Origin: JAJDIA01 sp031555505
Lineage (GTDB): Bacteria > Bacteroidota > Bacteroidia > Bacteroidales > Tannerellaceae
Reading direction: 5' to 3'
NCBI GenBank assembly: GCA_031555505.1
Contig: JAVBUH010000038.1
Coordinates: forward strand, 1-61,559
DNA: 61,559 bases
Shown: positions 51,793 through 59,676 of the stretch, in pieces
Layout: every line of letters starts with the position of its first letter
Numbering within the stretch: position 1 is the first letter of the stretch
Position numbers and translations under genes: made by a program
Notes under the pieces: generated by a model
Told to the model about the DNA's origin: nothing
Database searches by the model: none
The model's input: only the letters and a program-made list of their open reading frames with translations

Positions 51793-54123
51793 TCAGAAGT
51801 TGACTACCACTTCCACGCCGATCTGCAAAGGCTTACCTCGTTGCATAAAGGGCTGGCGATCTTTCGTTCCATCGTATTTGGAGGTGTCGAAATAGAAAGC
51901 AGTGTATTGGGTGTCGGTAAGGTTGCGTCCCCAGAGGTTAAAGGTCACGATCCCTTTGCGCACCCCGGCTTTTGCATTGAGCAGGGCATAGAAAGGTTGC
52001 GAGATATCGTTGCGCTCGGTCCAGTATATGTCACCGGCTCCGGTATATTGGACACTGATAGAGAGCTGGTCGATCCAACTGTTACGAAACAGGTGGGTAT
52101 TTTGCAGGCCGACACTTACCGTATGGCGTGGGGCGTATGGGACGTAATTGCCTGAAAAGTCTTCTTCGCCGTTGTTGTAATCGCGGAAGGTGGCGTGGGT
52201 ATAGCCGTAGTTCACATCGGCCGTCAGTCCGTTGGCGATGGTGGTACGGAGGGAGGCTTCAGCGCCATAGCTGCGTGCTTTTCCAGCGTTAGTCAGGATA
52301 CGGCCGCTTCCGCTATCTACAAATTTCGTCAATTGGATATCCTTAATATCCATATAGAAAAGTGTCAGTTCACCTTGCAGGCAGTTAGGAACCAGTTCGC
52401 TGCGTACACCCAATTCATAATTCCAGCTTTGTTCCGGTTTAAAGGCGGCTACTTCGTCCAGTTGCGCCGGTTCTTTAATGGCGACCGGAAGCATATCTTT
52501 AAATGTATTCATCACGTCGTATTGCATACGGGATTGCATGACGTCGGCCGACATCTGTACATTATATCCTCCGGCCTTGTATCCTTTAGCTACGGAGAAG
52601 TAGGTAACTGTACGCGGTGTACATTCGTACTTCAAGGCAATCTTGGGCAATAACTGCCAGAAGTCTTGCGAGATATGCTCGTCAATAACGGAGGCGGGAT
52701 ACATCGAACTGATATCAGCTACCGGTGCTCCCGGAACAAACGACATACCGAGGTTCATTTTGCCGGTAGACTGATAGTCCAGTTCCTGTTTTTCGTAATC
52801 GAGACGCAGGCCGGCGGTGGCGGAAAGCCCCTCGACAAACAGATTATTGTAGGTAGATTGGTGGAAGAGCGCCAACCCGTATGTCGGTGTTTCAAAAGTG
52901 CCGGGGATATAAAGTTCATCGTTGATCACTTGCAGTGTCGGCATCCTGGGGTTTTGTACTTTCAGGTTGTCAAATACCCGCTGGAAGATATCATTGATCC
53001 CGTCTTCTTTAAAGGTAACAGGGCCTTCGGTATGCAGATCATCATAGAAGCCGTAAAGGCCGAACGACCATTGGTAGTTGGACTGTGTATTACTTTTGAT
53101 CGCCAATTCTTCGCTCACGGCTTGTTGTTTTTGTTTCTGGTTGAGGGTGAAGAGAGAACGGGGTGTATAGTCCTGGTCCATCTTCATGTCGTCTTTTAAA
53201 TACTGGTAGCCGGTGGTGCTACTCAACAGGAAACGGTCGGTTTGGTATTCCAGCGACACATTGTTCGTCCACACCGTGCGCTGGTATGAGCCGGGATCGT
53301 TGTAATTAACAGGGGCAACGGTCTTCGTCGCCGGATCGTACTTACCGTATGGAAATGCCCCCTGATCAGAATAGTCGAAATTGGTAGCATACGAAGCGAG
53401 GAAGTTAGGCTTGATGCGCCAGTCCAGTTTCAGGCGTCCGCCGGCAGCTTCTTCATGGTCGGCCTTTTCGCTGGTGTATGTATTGGTGAAGAAACCGTCG
53501 TTACGATCGTAATAACCGCCGATCGAGATCCCAATTGATTCGCCCAATTTGTGGTAGTGCGATGCTTTGGCGTTAACCTGTCCATAGTTGCCGGCAGATA
53601 CGGACAAGCGTGTTCCCTGGTAATCGATGGGAGAGAGGGTGTAAATGTTGATGATTCCCCCCATGGCGTTACGTCCATACAATGTGCCTTGCGGACCACG
53701 AAGTACTTCGATGCGCTGAATATCGGTCAGTTCAAAGTCGAAGGTGCTTTTATCCATATAAGGCACATTGTCTACATAGAGTCCAACCGTTTGCCCGCTG
53801 CTGCGTGCACCGATCCCGCGAATATAAATGGCAGAGGTCATTTTCGATCCATAGTCGGGCATGAACACATTGGGAGCAAAGGTACTGATATCCTTCAGCG
53901 CCTCGATTTGCCGGCTGCTGATCATCTGCGGCGACAGAATGGATATGGCGCCCGGCAGTGTGCGTATGTCGTTAGTCTCCTTGGTAGAGGAGGTGACAAC
54001 GACTTCGTTCAAGGCATACGTCTTGATGGTGTCTGTCTCAATACCATTTTCATTGTCGGCTTTTACCGTTTGTCTCCCGGCTATCAGTAGCAAAAATAGC
54101 GCACAATAGCATATCCGCTTCAT
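51793..54123 (-). CDS. TonB-dependent outer-membrane receptor
   Basis: A 776-aa receptor without the SusC-type N-terminal domain. The signal peptide (about 1-22) is followed by a TonB-box-like segment TIKTYALNEVVVTSS (about 33-47). The plug domain (about 50-165) contains VEVLRGPQGTLYGRNAMGG-like IEVLRGPQGTLYGRNAMGG, and a 22-strand barrel ends in VEVVVNF. The type is that of siderophore, heme or vitamin receptors, not SusC. A 20-bp palindrome lies in its leader. Adjacent to the LuxR-type regulator and the hemerythrin-like gene, so iron-related uptake is a fair guess. Confidence 0.92.
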   Translation of the reverse strand: MKRICYCALFLLLIAGRQTVKADNENGIETDTIKTYALNEVVVTSSTKETNDIRTLPGAISILSPQMISSRQIEALKDISTFAPNVFMPDYGSKMTSAIYIRGIGARSSGQTVGLYVDNVPYMDKSTFDFELTDIQRIEVLRGPQGTLYGRNAMGGIINIYTLSPIDYQGTRLSVSAGNYGQVNAKASHYHKLGESIGISIGGYYDRNDGFFTNTYTSEKADHEEAAGGRLKLDWRIKPNFLASYATNFDYSDQGAFPYGKYDPATKTVAPVNYNDPGSYQRTVWTNNVSLEYQTDRFLLSSTTGYQYLKDDMKMDQDYTPRSLFTLNQKQKQQAVSEELAIKSNTQSNYQWSFGLYGFYDDLHTEGPVTFKEDGINDIFQRVFDNLKVQNPRMPTLQVINDELYIPGTFETPTYGLALFHQSTYNNLFVEGLSATAGLRLDYEKQELDYQSTGKMNLGMSFVPGAPVADISSMYPASVIDEHISQDFWQLLPKIALKYECTPRTVTYFSVAKGYKAGGYNVQMSADVMQSRMQYDVMNTFKDMLPVAIKEPAQLDEVAAFKPEQSWNYELGVRSELVPNCLQGELTLFYMDIKDIQLTKFVDSGSGRILTNAGKARSYGAEASLRTTIANGLTADVNYGYTHATFRDYNNGEEDFSGNYVPYAPRHTVSVGLQNTHLFRNSWIDQLSISVQYTGAGDIYWTERNDISQPFYALLNAKAGVRKGIVTFNLWGRNLTDTQYTAFYFDTSKYDGTKDRQPFMQRGKPLQIGVEVVVNF

Positions 54124-54177
54124 AAGTGTTTTCTTGTATTAACGGTCGCAAAGTAACAAAAAAGAAGGAGGGTGGGC

Positions 54178-54197
54178 AATCACTACATGTAGTGATT
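54178..54197. promoter_or_regulatory. 20-bp perfect palindrome upstream of the TonB receptor gene
   Basis: AATCACTACATGTAGTGATT is a perfect inverted repeat with no spacer, in the 85-nt gap between the LuxR-type gene and the receptor gene, 54 nt before the receptor ATG. LuxR-type regulators bind inverted repeats of about this length. No T run follows in the direction of transcription, so it is not a terminator for the regulator gene. Confidence 0.6.
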
Positions 54198-54208
54198 TGT
54201 GTTATTGT

Positions 54209-54790
54209 TTACAGTTCAATATCGTCACCGGCAACCAGGCCATTCATAATGGCATAGAACGTGAGGCCGGATACGGTTTTGATGCCTAATTTGGCCGTGA
54301 TATTCTTTCGGTGTGTCAATACGGTGTTGAGGCTGATGTTCAGTTTGTCGGCAATATCTTTGTTGGTCGAACCTTTGACAATGAGTTGGAGCACATCGAT
54401 CTCGCGGGCAGATAATTCTTTATTCCCTTCGGCAGTAGTCGTGTTTCCACTTTCGGATGCAAAGAAGTGTTCCCATTGTTCGATCAGTAGCTCCTGCGAA
54501 TTTCCTGTATGCAGGAACAGCCCTCCTCCGGATGGCGACGAGAGTTTGTCGCCGTCGACGAGTAGCACCACCTTGTTGCGGCGGGGCAGGAAGAAATCGG
54601 CATAGAGCAGGAACAGATCTGCACGTGTCACGTAGTAATCAAAGGAATCCCTTTGCGGTGTCGGCAACGATTCAAATGCAGGGAAGCAACATACTTCCAC
54701 CGGCGTGAAATACTCAGTCAGCAAACTGTGCAGGCCGATACACTGGAGTGTATCAGTCAGGATGATCGCTATACGTTTGGTTCGGAGCAT
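54209..54790 (-). CDS. LuxR-type helix-turn-helix regulator
   Basis: A 193-aa protein. Residues about 1-110 resemble a degenerate receiver domain without a clear phosphorylation pocket. Residues about 128-190 form a LuxR/NarL helix-turn-helix (LSAREIDVLQLIVKGSTNKD and LNTVLTHRKNITAKLGIKTV). With no adjacent kinase it probably acts as a one-component or orphan regulator. The neighbouring hemerythrin-like protein may report iron, oxygen or NO status, and the palindrome at 54178-54197 may be its binding site; both are inference. Confidence 0.88.
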   Translation of the reverse strand: MLRTKRIAIILTDTLQCIGLHSLLTEYFTPVEVCCFPAFESLPTPQRDSFDYYVTRADLFLLYADFFLPRRNKVVLLVDGDKLSSPSGGGLFLHTGNSQELLIEQWEHFFASESGNTTTAEGNKELSAREIDVLQLIVKGSTNKDIADKLNISLNTVLTHRKNITAKLGIKTVSGLTFYAIMNGLVAGDDIEL

Positions 54791-54808
54791 AGGTTATGGA
54801 TCGTACAA

Positions 54809-55510
54809 CTAATTGCAAAGTTTTTCCATAGCGGCTACCATCGGTATGAGGATACGGTATCGGATGCGATTGTGCTGCTTCATATCTTTTTCGAGACTGT
54901 TGATGCCAAAGAGGACGGCATAGCAGAGATTCTCGTCATATTCACCGCTGAGGTGTTTCACCATGATGCTCTTGAGGTCGCCCAGCAAAGCTTCAATGGG
55001 GTCGTCTACCGGCTCGGAGGAGGCCAGTTGGATCAGTTCAGTTGTTTGCGTGCCTTCCAGTTTCTTGCTCAGCGTGAGGCAGTAAGGCAACCATTCTTTT
55101 TCATCGTGCGTGATGCGAGCCATCAACTCTTCCTTGAATGAAGAAAAGAACTTGCCGATCAGGCCAAGTGTATTGTTACCCGGCGCTCCCATGGCGATGA
55201 AAGAAGTCAGGTGGCGTTCGATATTAGGTAGCTGGTAGCGCAGGTAGTAATGGTTTGTCTTGATCAGGTAGTCGATGATCTGCGAGGTGTGGAAGGTCTG
55301 GAGTTTCTTTTCCGGAAAATACTCTTCATTGAGGAACGTATTGACTACGGTGAGCAGGAAATCACAATCCAGTCCGTATTCTTCACAGATGGTTTTCACC
55401 GATTTGTCACCCAACCCCAGGCGGATACCGAACCGGTTGATTACAGGAATGAGTGAGGGGTGTTCTTCCACCACCTCACTCAATACTATATTGGGATTGA
55501 CTAAAGGCAT
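54809..55510 (-). CDS. Hemerythrin/RIC-like di-iron protein
   Basis: A 233-aa helical protein. The N-terminal segment NPNIVLSEVVEEHPSLIPVI resembles the DUF542/DUF1858 domain that precedes YtfE/ScdA proteins. The rest fits a hemerythrin-like four-helix bundle with candidate iron ligands in KTNHYYLRYQLPNIERHL, RITHDEKEW and KQHNRIRYRILIPMV. YtfE-type proteins protect or repair iron-sulfur centres under NO or oxidative stress. The ligand set is not textbook, so this may be a sensor. Gaps of 7 nt (upstream) and 18 nt (downstream) put it in the operon. Confidence 0.7.
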   Translation of the reverse strand: MPLVNPNIVLSEVVEEHPSLIPVINRFGIRLGLGDKSVKTICEEYGLDCDFLLTVVNTFLNEEYFPEKKLQTFHTSQIIDYLIKTNHYYLRYQLPNIERHLTSFIAMGAPGNNTLGLIGKFFSSFKEELMARITHDEKEWLPYCLTLSKKLEGTQTTELIQLASSEPVDDPIEALLGDLKSIMVKHLSGEYDENLCYAVLFGINSLEKDMKQHNRIRYRILIPMVAAMEKLCN

Positions 55511-55517
55511 GATGGCA

Positions 55518-56459
55518 TCAGGCTTTTTCCCATTGTTCGCGAAGCAGCTTCACGGCTTCGGGCAGTACCACAGCCCGGTCGCCCTGGCAACCGCATTCGA
55601 AACTTACATACTTGTTATACCCGAGCATCTTCAGCCCTTTGAAACCGGCTACATAGTTGTCGGCTTCTCCGTCTTCGCCCGGCATGCTGCGGCGTTTACG
55701 GCTGGCCACGTGTACGTGCTGCAGGTATTCGCCGGCCGACAGGAAAGCACCCATATCGCAGGTTTCTTCCCAGGTCATGTGCCAGAAGTCGCCCATACAA
55801 CGTACACCCGGATTGTTGATATCGCGGCAGAGCGATGCGGCATCGGCTACCTGGCGCAGGTAGAAACACTCGCGGCGGTTGAGCGGTTCAAAGATCACGG
55901 TGGTGCCACGCTCGGCAGCGAAAGTACCCATTTCCTTGAACTGTTCGCACAGGAAGTCGCGCGTCTCCATCGTGTGTGGAAGCACCGGTACCTGGGCATT
56001 GAATGCCGGTACGATGATCACACCCGTAGAACCCAGTTCGCCGGCTGCCGTGATGATCTCCTTCATGGTATCCATGCACTGCTTGCGGATGGCCGGATCG
56101 GTAGACAGGATGAATCCCTCGAAACCGGCACAGATAGCGCTCACCTTGATATTGCGACCGTTCAATGCCTGTTTGATCTCTTCCACCCGTTTGCCTAATC
56201 CACGTCCGCCCGGTTCGAAACCTACGATGCCGTGTTTTTCCATGAAATCGAACTTTTCATTCAGGCTTTCACCCGGAGCAGTCCCTTCCTGGAACGAAAG
56301 TTTCAGTTCCACGTTTTGTCCTGCACAGGCTTTGTCCTTACAACACTCTCCTTCTTCCTGTTTGGCCTTGGGCGCACAGGAGGATATGGCAGCGCTGCCT
56401 ACTGCCAGCGCTGCTCCTGAAAGGGATGTCCGTAAAAAGTTTCTTCTATTGATTGTCAT
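55518..56459 (-). CDS. Exported TIM-barrel sugar isomerase/epimerase-like lipoprotein
   Basis: A 313-aa protein with a twin-arginine signal (NRRNFLRTSLSGAALA) and the lipobox-like AISSCAPKAK. A Cys cluster GECCKDKACAG (about 37-47) follows the signal and is unusual for this family. The AP-endonuclease-2 TIM barrel covers about 55-313, with metal-ligand candidates Glu in VIFEPLNRRE, Asp-His in CMGDFWHM, His in QHVHVAS, and Glu in VSFECGCQGD. This is the hydroxypyruvate isomerase/tagatose epimerase fold. Between the Gfo/Idh/MocA gene (15-nt gap) and the hemerythrin-like gene (7-nt gap). Confidence 0.87.
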   Translation of the reverse strand: MTINRRNFLRTSLSGAALAVGSAAISSCAPKAKQEEGECCKDKACAGQNVELKLSFQEGTAPGESLNEKFDFMEKHGIVGFEPGGRGLGKRVEEIKQALNGRNIKVSAICAGFEGFILSTDPAIRKQCMDTMKEIITAAGELGSTGVIIVPAFNAQVPVLPHTMETRDFLCEQFKEMGTFAAERGTTVIFEPLNRRECFYLRQVADAASLCRDINNPGVRCMGDFWHMTWEETCDMGAFLSAGEYLQHVHVASRKRRSMPGEDGEADNYVAGFKGLKMLGYNKYVSFECGCQGDRAVVLPEAVKLLREQWEKA

Positions 56460-56474
56460 ACGTTTATCCGTTGT

Positions 56475-57860
56475 TTATTTCTTTTCCAGCGGTTTGCCCG
56501 GTACGGGTACGGTGAAGCCGCTCATATCCATTTTACCCAGGTTGAGGTCTTTCGGCATATAGTCCTGCGCAGAAGCAGTCATGGCTTCCCATGTTGTTTC
56601 AGCGCCGGTATAGGCAGATTCGCGTCCCATAATGGCGGCCATACAGGCAATGGCTGTTTCAGAAGCCTGGTCGATCACCTGTTTGCTGCGGATATGGTTG
56701 ATCCAGTTTACGTGTTCCAGTGTATATGGGTCGGTCTGTTTGAAAGTAGCTTTTTCAGCTTCACCGTCGTATTTCCATACTACGTTGCCGGCCAAATCTT
56801 TGATTTCCATGGTGGCGCTGTTCCAAGAACCTTTCGTACCCTGGATAAATTCGCTCACGTTGTTGGCGCAACCGTCTGTCTGGCGGCACATGCTGTGCAG
56901 ATGGATACCATTTTCCATGGTGAAGTCAACGCTGAAGTTGTCGTACTGGTCGCCTGTAATACGGCGCTGACGAGAACCGAATCCCGTAGCTTTCACAGGT
57001 TTCAAACCGCTCATCCAGGTAAATACGTCGATATTATGTACGTGTTGTTCCACGATATGGTCGCCTGAAAGCCATTTCCAGTTCACCCAGTCTTTGATCA
57101 TCCATTCGCAATCGTTCCAGCCCTGCTTACGTTCGTTAAACCAGAGCATGCTTTGGTTCCAATAAACCACGCCGCCGGTAATTTCACCGATCGTACCTTC
57201 CATAATCTTTTTATACGATTCTACGTAGCTGCGTTGGTGATGACGTTGCGTACCGGTGATGACACACAGGTTTTTGGCAGCGGCTTGTTTGGCTGTAGCC
57301 ATGATGGTGCGATAGCCTACCGGATCTACGCAGATCGGTTTTTCCAGGAAGGAATGTTTGCCCTTTTCGGTGGCATATTGGAAGTGGATCGGACGGAAAT
57401 TGGGAGGAGTAGCGATAATCACTACGTCTACACCGCTGTCGATCACCTGCTTGTAGGCATCCAGACCCACAAAACGTTTGTCGGCCGGTATATCGATGCT
57501 TTTTTCTGATTTCAGCTTGCCGGCCAGGCTGTCTACTCTTTCCTGGAATGTGTCGCCCAGGGCTACAATCGTAAGTCCGTTGGCGGCATTCAGGAAGTTG
57601 AAGGCGGCGCCCGAACCACGACCACCGCAACCGATCACACCGGCTTTCAGTTCCTGGCCGTCGCTGGCAAAATCTACCAGATTGGGTACATAATACGTTC
57701 CTGCCTCTTTCAGGGGCTTGATCGCGTTAGCGTTTTCGCCGCCACCGCCACAAGAAGTTAATACGCTGGCTGCTCCTCCGGTGCCGACTGCTCCCAGAGC
57801 GCCGACCATGGCAGAACTCTTTAAAAAAGACCGTCTGCTGATACTGTTTTCTTTTTTCAT
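56475..57860 (-). CDS. Tat-exported Gfo/Idh/MocA oxidoreductase (cytochrome cluster)
   Basis: A 461-aa protein with a twin-arginine signal (SRRSFLKSSAMVGALGAVG) followed by VLTSCGGGG, so it is probably a Tat-exported lipoprotein. The dinucleotide loop is GVIGCGGRGSG (about 73-83). The active-site Lys-Pro is in FLEKPICVD (about 170), and the C-terminal domain carries GDHIVEQHVHNIDVF with two His in catalytic position. ATG at 57860 is used; the upstream reading to 57953 overlaps the cytochrome gene. It should oxidise or reduce a sugar in the periplasm. It is only distantly similar to the enzyme at 40948-42450. Confidence 0.9.
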   Translation of the reverse strand: MKKENSISRRSFLKSSAMVGALGAVGTGGAASVLTSCGGGGENANAIKPLKEAGTYYVPNLVDFASDGQELKAGVIGCGGRGSGAAFNFLNAANGLTIVALGDTFQERVDSLAGKLKSEKSIDIPADKRFVGLDAYKQVIDSGVDVVIIATPPNFRPIHFQYATEKGKHSFLEKPICVDPVGYRTIMATAKQAAAKNLCVITGTQRHHQRSYVESYKKIMEGTIGEITGGVVYWNQSMLWFNERKQGWNDCEWMIKDWVNWKWLSGDHIVEQHVHNIDVFTWMSGLKPVKATGFGSRQRRITGDQYDNFSVDFTMENGIHLHSMCRQTDGCANNVSEFIQGTKGSWNSATMEIKDLAGNVVWKYDGEAEKATFKQTDPYTLEHVNWINHIRSKQVIDQASETAIACMAAIMGRESAYTGAETTWEAMTASAQDYMPKDLNLGKMDMSGFTVPVPGKPLEKK

Positions 57861-57897
57861 GAGAATTAATTTTAAGATATAATGAATAATTTCGTGC

Positions 57898-59484
57898 TTA
57901 CTTAGTTGCCAACGATGCATCAGGTTCGCATACAATGCGGAATCCAATGCCACGGATGTCGGAATACCACCAGATACTCTTTGGTTGTTGCGGGTCAGTT
58001 TTCAACCAATCGGTATGTTTGGTGTAATTACGGGCAGCTACGCGCAGATCGGCAGCGTCGGATGCATAGTAACCGCCACGTACCACCCATTCATCCCCTT
58101 CGGTAACCAACGGATTAGAGGGGGTGTCGCCACCCTTGGTATAAGCTGCCGGATCATATTTGTCGGCGCAGTATTCCATCACGTTCCCCACCATATTTTT
58201 GAGCCCGAACGGATTGGCTTTCACCATCGATGGCTCCTGGGTGCGGTTGTTGCTATTCTTGATATAGATGGCATAGGTGGTGATGCTGTCTGTCTTGGCG
58301 GCAAAGAACTTGCGCCAGAATCCCTGGTCGGAGAAGTCTTTCGGATTGCCACTGAAGAAATAAGGTGTTTCCGTACCGCCACGGGCGGCATATTCCCATT
58401 CGGCCTCGGTAGGCAAACGGTATTTTTTACCTGTTTTTTTGGAGAGCCACTGGCAGAATGTTTCGGCAGCATAGTGCGTCATGGTAATCGCCGGACGGTC
58501 GCCCATACCCCATCCCTGATCCGGGAAACCAAATGGAGGCGTAGGGCCTGAGATGGCGTCTACATCGGGATTGCTGTTGTTGGCATAAATCGTTTCGGGC
58601 GGTGTGCGTCCTTCGCTCATCGTACTGCCGTAGAATGCCCAGTACTGATCCCAGGTTACTTCCACTTCCGACATGAAGAAGGGGCTGACGCTTACGTTGC
58701 GCACAGGCGCTTCATCGGCCTGGTGGAACGGTTCCTTGTCGGTGCTTCCCATACGGAATGAACCGCCGGGAATGGCTTTCATGCGGAAGGATACGGCCGT
58801 ACCGGGGATTTGTTCGGTATATTCGGTAAAACGGGTGACCAGCGCCGGCTCTTTAAAGAAGAGGCTGGTGTCTACGGCTCCCGAAGCAGCCATACCGGGA
58901 ACACCCGTCAGCTTGCCGTGGCTGTAGTTCGGGTTGTAGTGCCCGGCATCCAGGTGGCAACTGATACATTGCAGGTCCAGTTTCTTTTCATTCTCATCAT
59001 AATACAGGTGGGCGGTGATCCCGTCGTCAGTGATCCCTTCGGGGAAGAGATTCTGGTGGCATTCCTTACAGGATTCGTTCGGGATGTACTTCACGGCCTG
59101 TTCCAGTTCGGATTTGTATTCCCAGTTGAACTCGGCGCTGTCTTTGGTGAGGTATCCCCACAGGTCGTGAATACCGAGTTTTGCTTTGGCCGTATAATGA
59201 TCCCAGGTGTTGTTACGCGGCGGCAGGTGACAGTCTACACAGTGTACTTTTACACCGCTTCCATTATTGACGTGTTTGGATAATTTCCAGCTGTCTTCCA
59301 CATGTGGATGAACGTGGCAAATCATACAGGAGGCATCGGTGGAAAGGTAAACAGAGGTGTTGTAAACGGCAAGCATCAGGCCTATGCCGGCGAATATACC
59401 GACGCATAAAATGAAGCCTTTCTTCTTGTAAAATTTCCTGCCTTGTTTGTCCAGGCGACGGCCCGTGTAGCTCTTGTCACTCAT
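57898..59484 (-). CDS. NapC/NirT tetraheme cytochrome fused to a SUMF1-like domain
   Basis: A 528-aa protein. A membrane anchor (about 23-45) precedes four c-type heme motifs: CMICH (53-57), CVDCH (82-86), CKECH (139-143), CISCH (173-177). This is the layout of NapC/NrfH quinol dehydrogenases. Residues about 232-520 form a SUMF1/EgtB/PvdO domain (IPGGSFRMGS, LPTEAEWEYAARGG, MVGNVMEYCADKYD, VVRGGYY). In true formylglycine-generating enzymes two Cys follow RGG; here that stretch reads RGGYYASDAADLRV, with none. It is first in the cluster, 37 nt before the Gfo/Idh/MocA gene, so it may pass electrons between menaquinol and periplasmic partners. Confidence 0.9.
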   Translation of the reverse strand: MSDKSYTGRRLDKQGRKFYKKKGFILCVGIFAGIGLMLAVYNTSVYLSTDASCMICHVHPHVEDSWKLSKHVNNGSGVKVHCVDCHLPPRNNTWDHYTAKAKLGIHDLWGYLTKDSAEFNWEYKSELEQAVKYIPNESCKECHQNLFPEGITDDGITAHLYYDENEKKLDLQCISCHLDAGHYNPNYSHGKLTGVPGMAASGAVDTSLFFKEPALVTRFTEYTEQIPGTAVSFRMKAIPGGSFRMGSTDKEPFHQADEAPVRNVSVSPFFMSEVEVTWDQYWAFYGSTMSEGRTPPETIYANNSNPDVDAISGPTPPFGFPDQGWGMGDRPAITMTHYAAETFCQWLSKKTGKKYRLPTEAEWEYAARGGTETPYFFSGNPKDFSDQGFWRKFFAAKTDSITTYAIYIKNSNNRTQEPSMVKANPFGLKNMVGNVMEYCADKYDPAAYTKGGDTPSNPLVTEGDEWVVRGGYYASDAADLRVAARNYTKHTDWLKTDPQQPKSIWWYSDIRGIGFRIVCEPDASLATK

Positions 59485-59620
59485 ATCTTTTTTATGGTAT
59501 TGTCGTTGTTAACTGTTTGATTAAGCTAATAAAACGGCAATAAAAGTAGCACAATTCTTTATAATAGCGAAAGAATAGCGCTTTGATTTGCAAATTATAA
59601 CGTTAAAAGGTAATTTTAGA

Positions 59621-59628
59621 TATATTTG
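59621..59628 (+). promoter_or_regulatory. -7 element of the sulfatase gene
   Basis: TATATTTG matches TAnnTTTG. The in-frame TTG at 59626 lies inside it, which argues for the ATG at 59677 as the start. Confidence 0.55.
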
Positions 59629-59676
59629 CATCCTGTAAGCAAGTTACTTAAACTGGTAAACATTATATTTTCGGTT

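Noticed and set aside
59626..59676. Upstream TTG start of the sulfatase
   Set aside because: The TTG is inside the TATATTTG promoter box, and the lipoprotein signal begins at ATG 59677.
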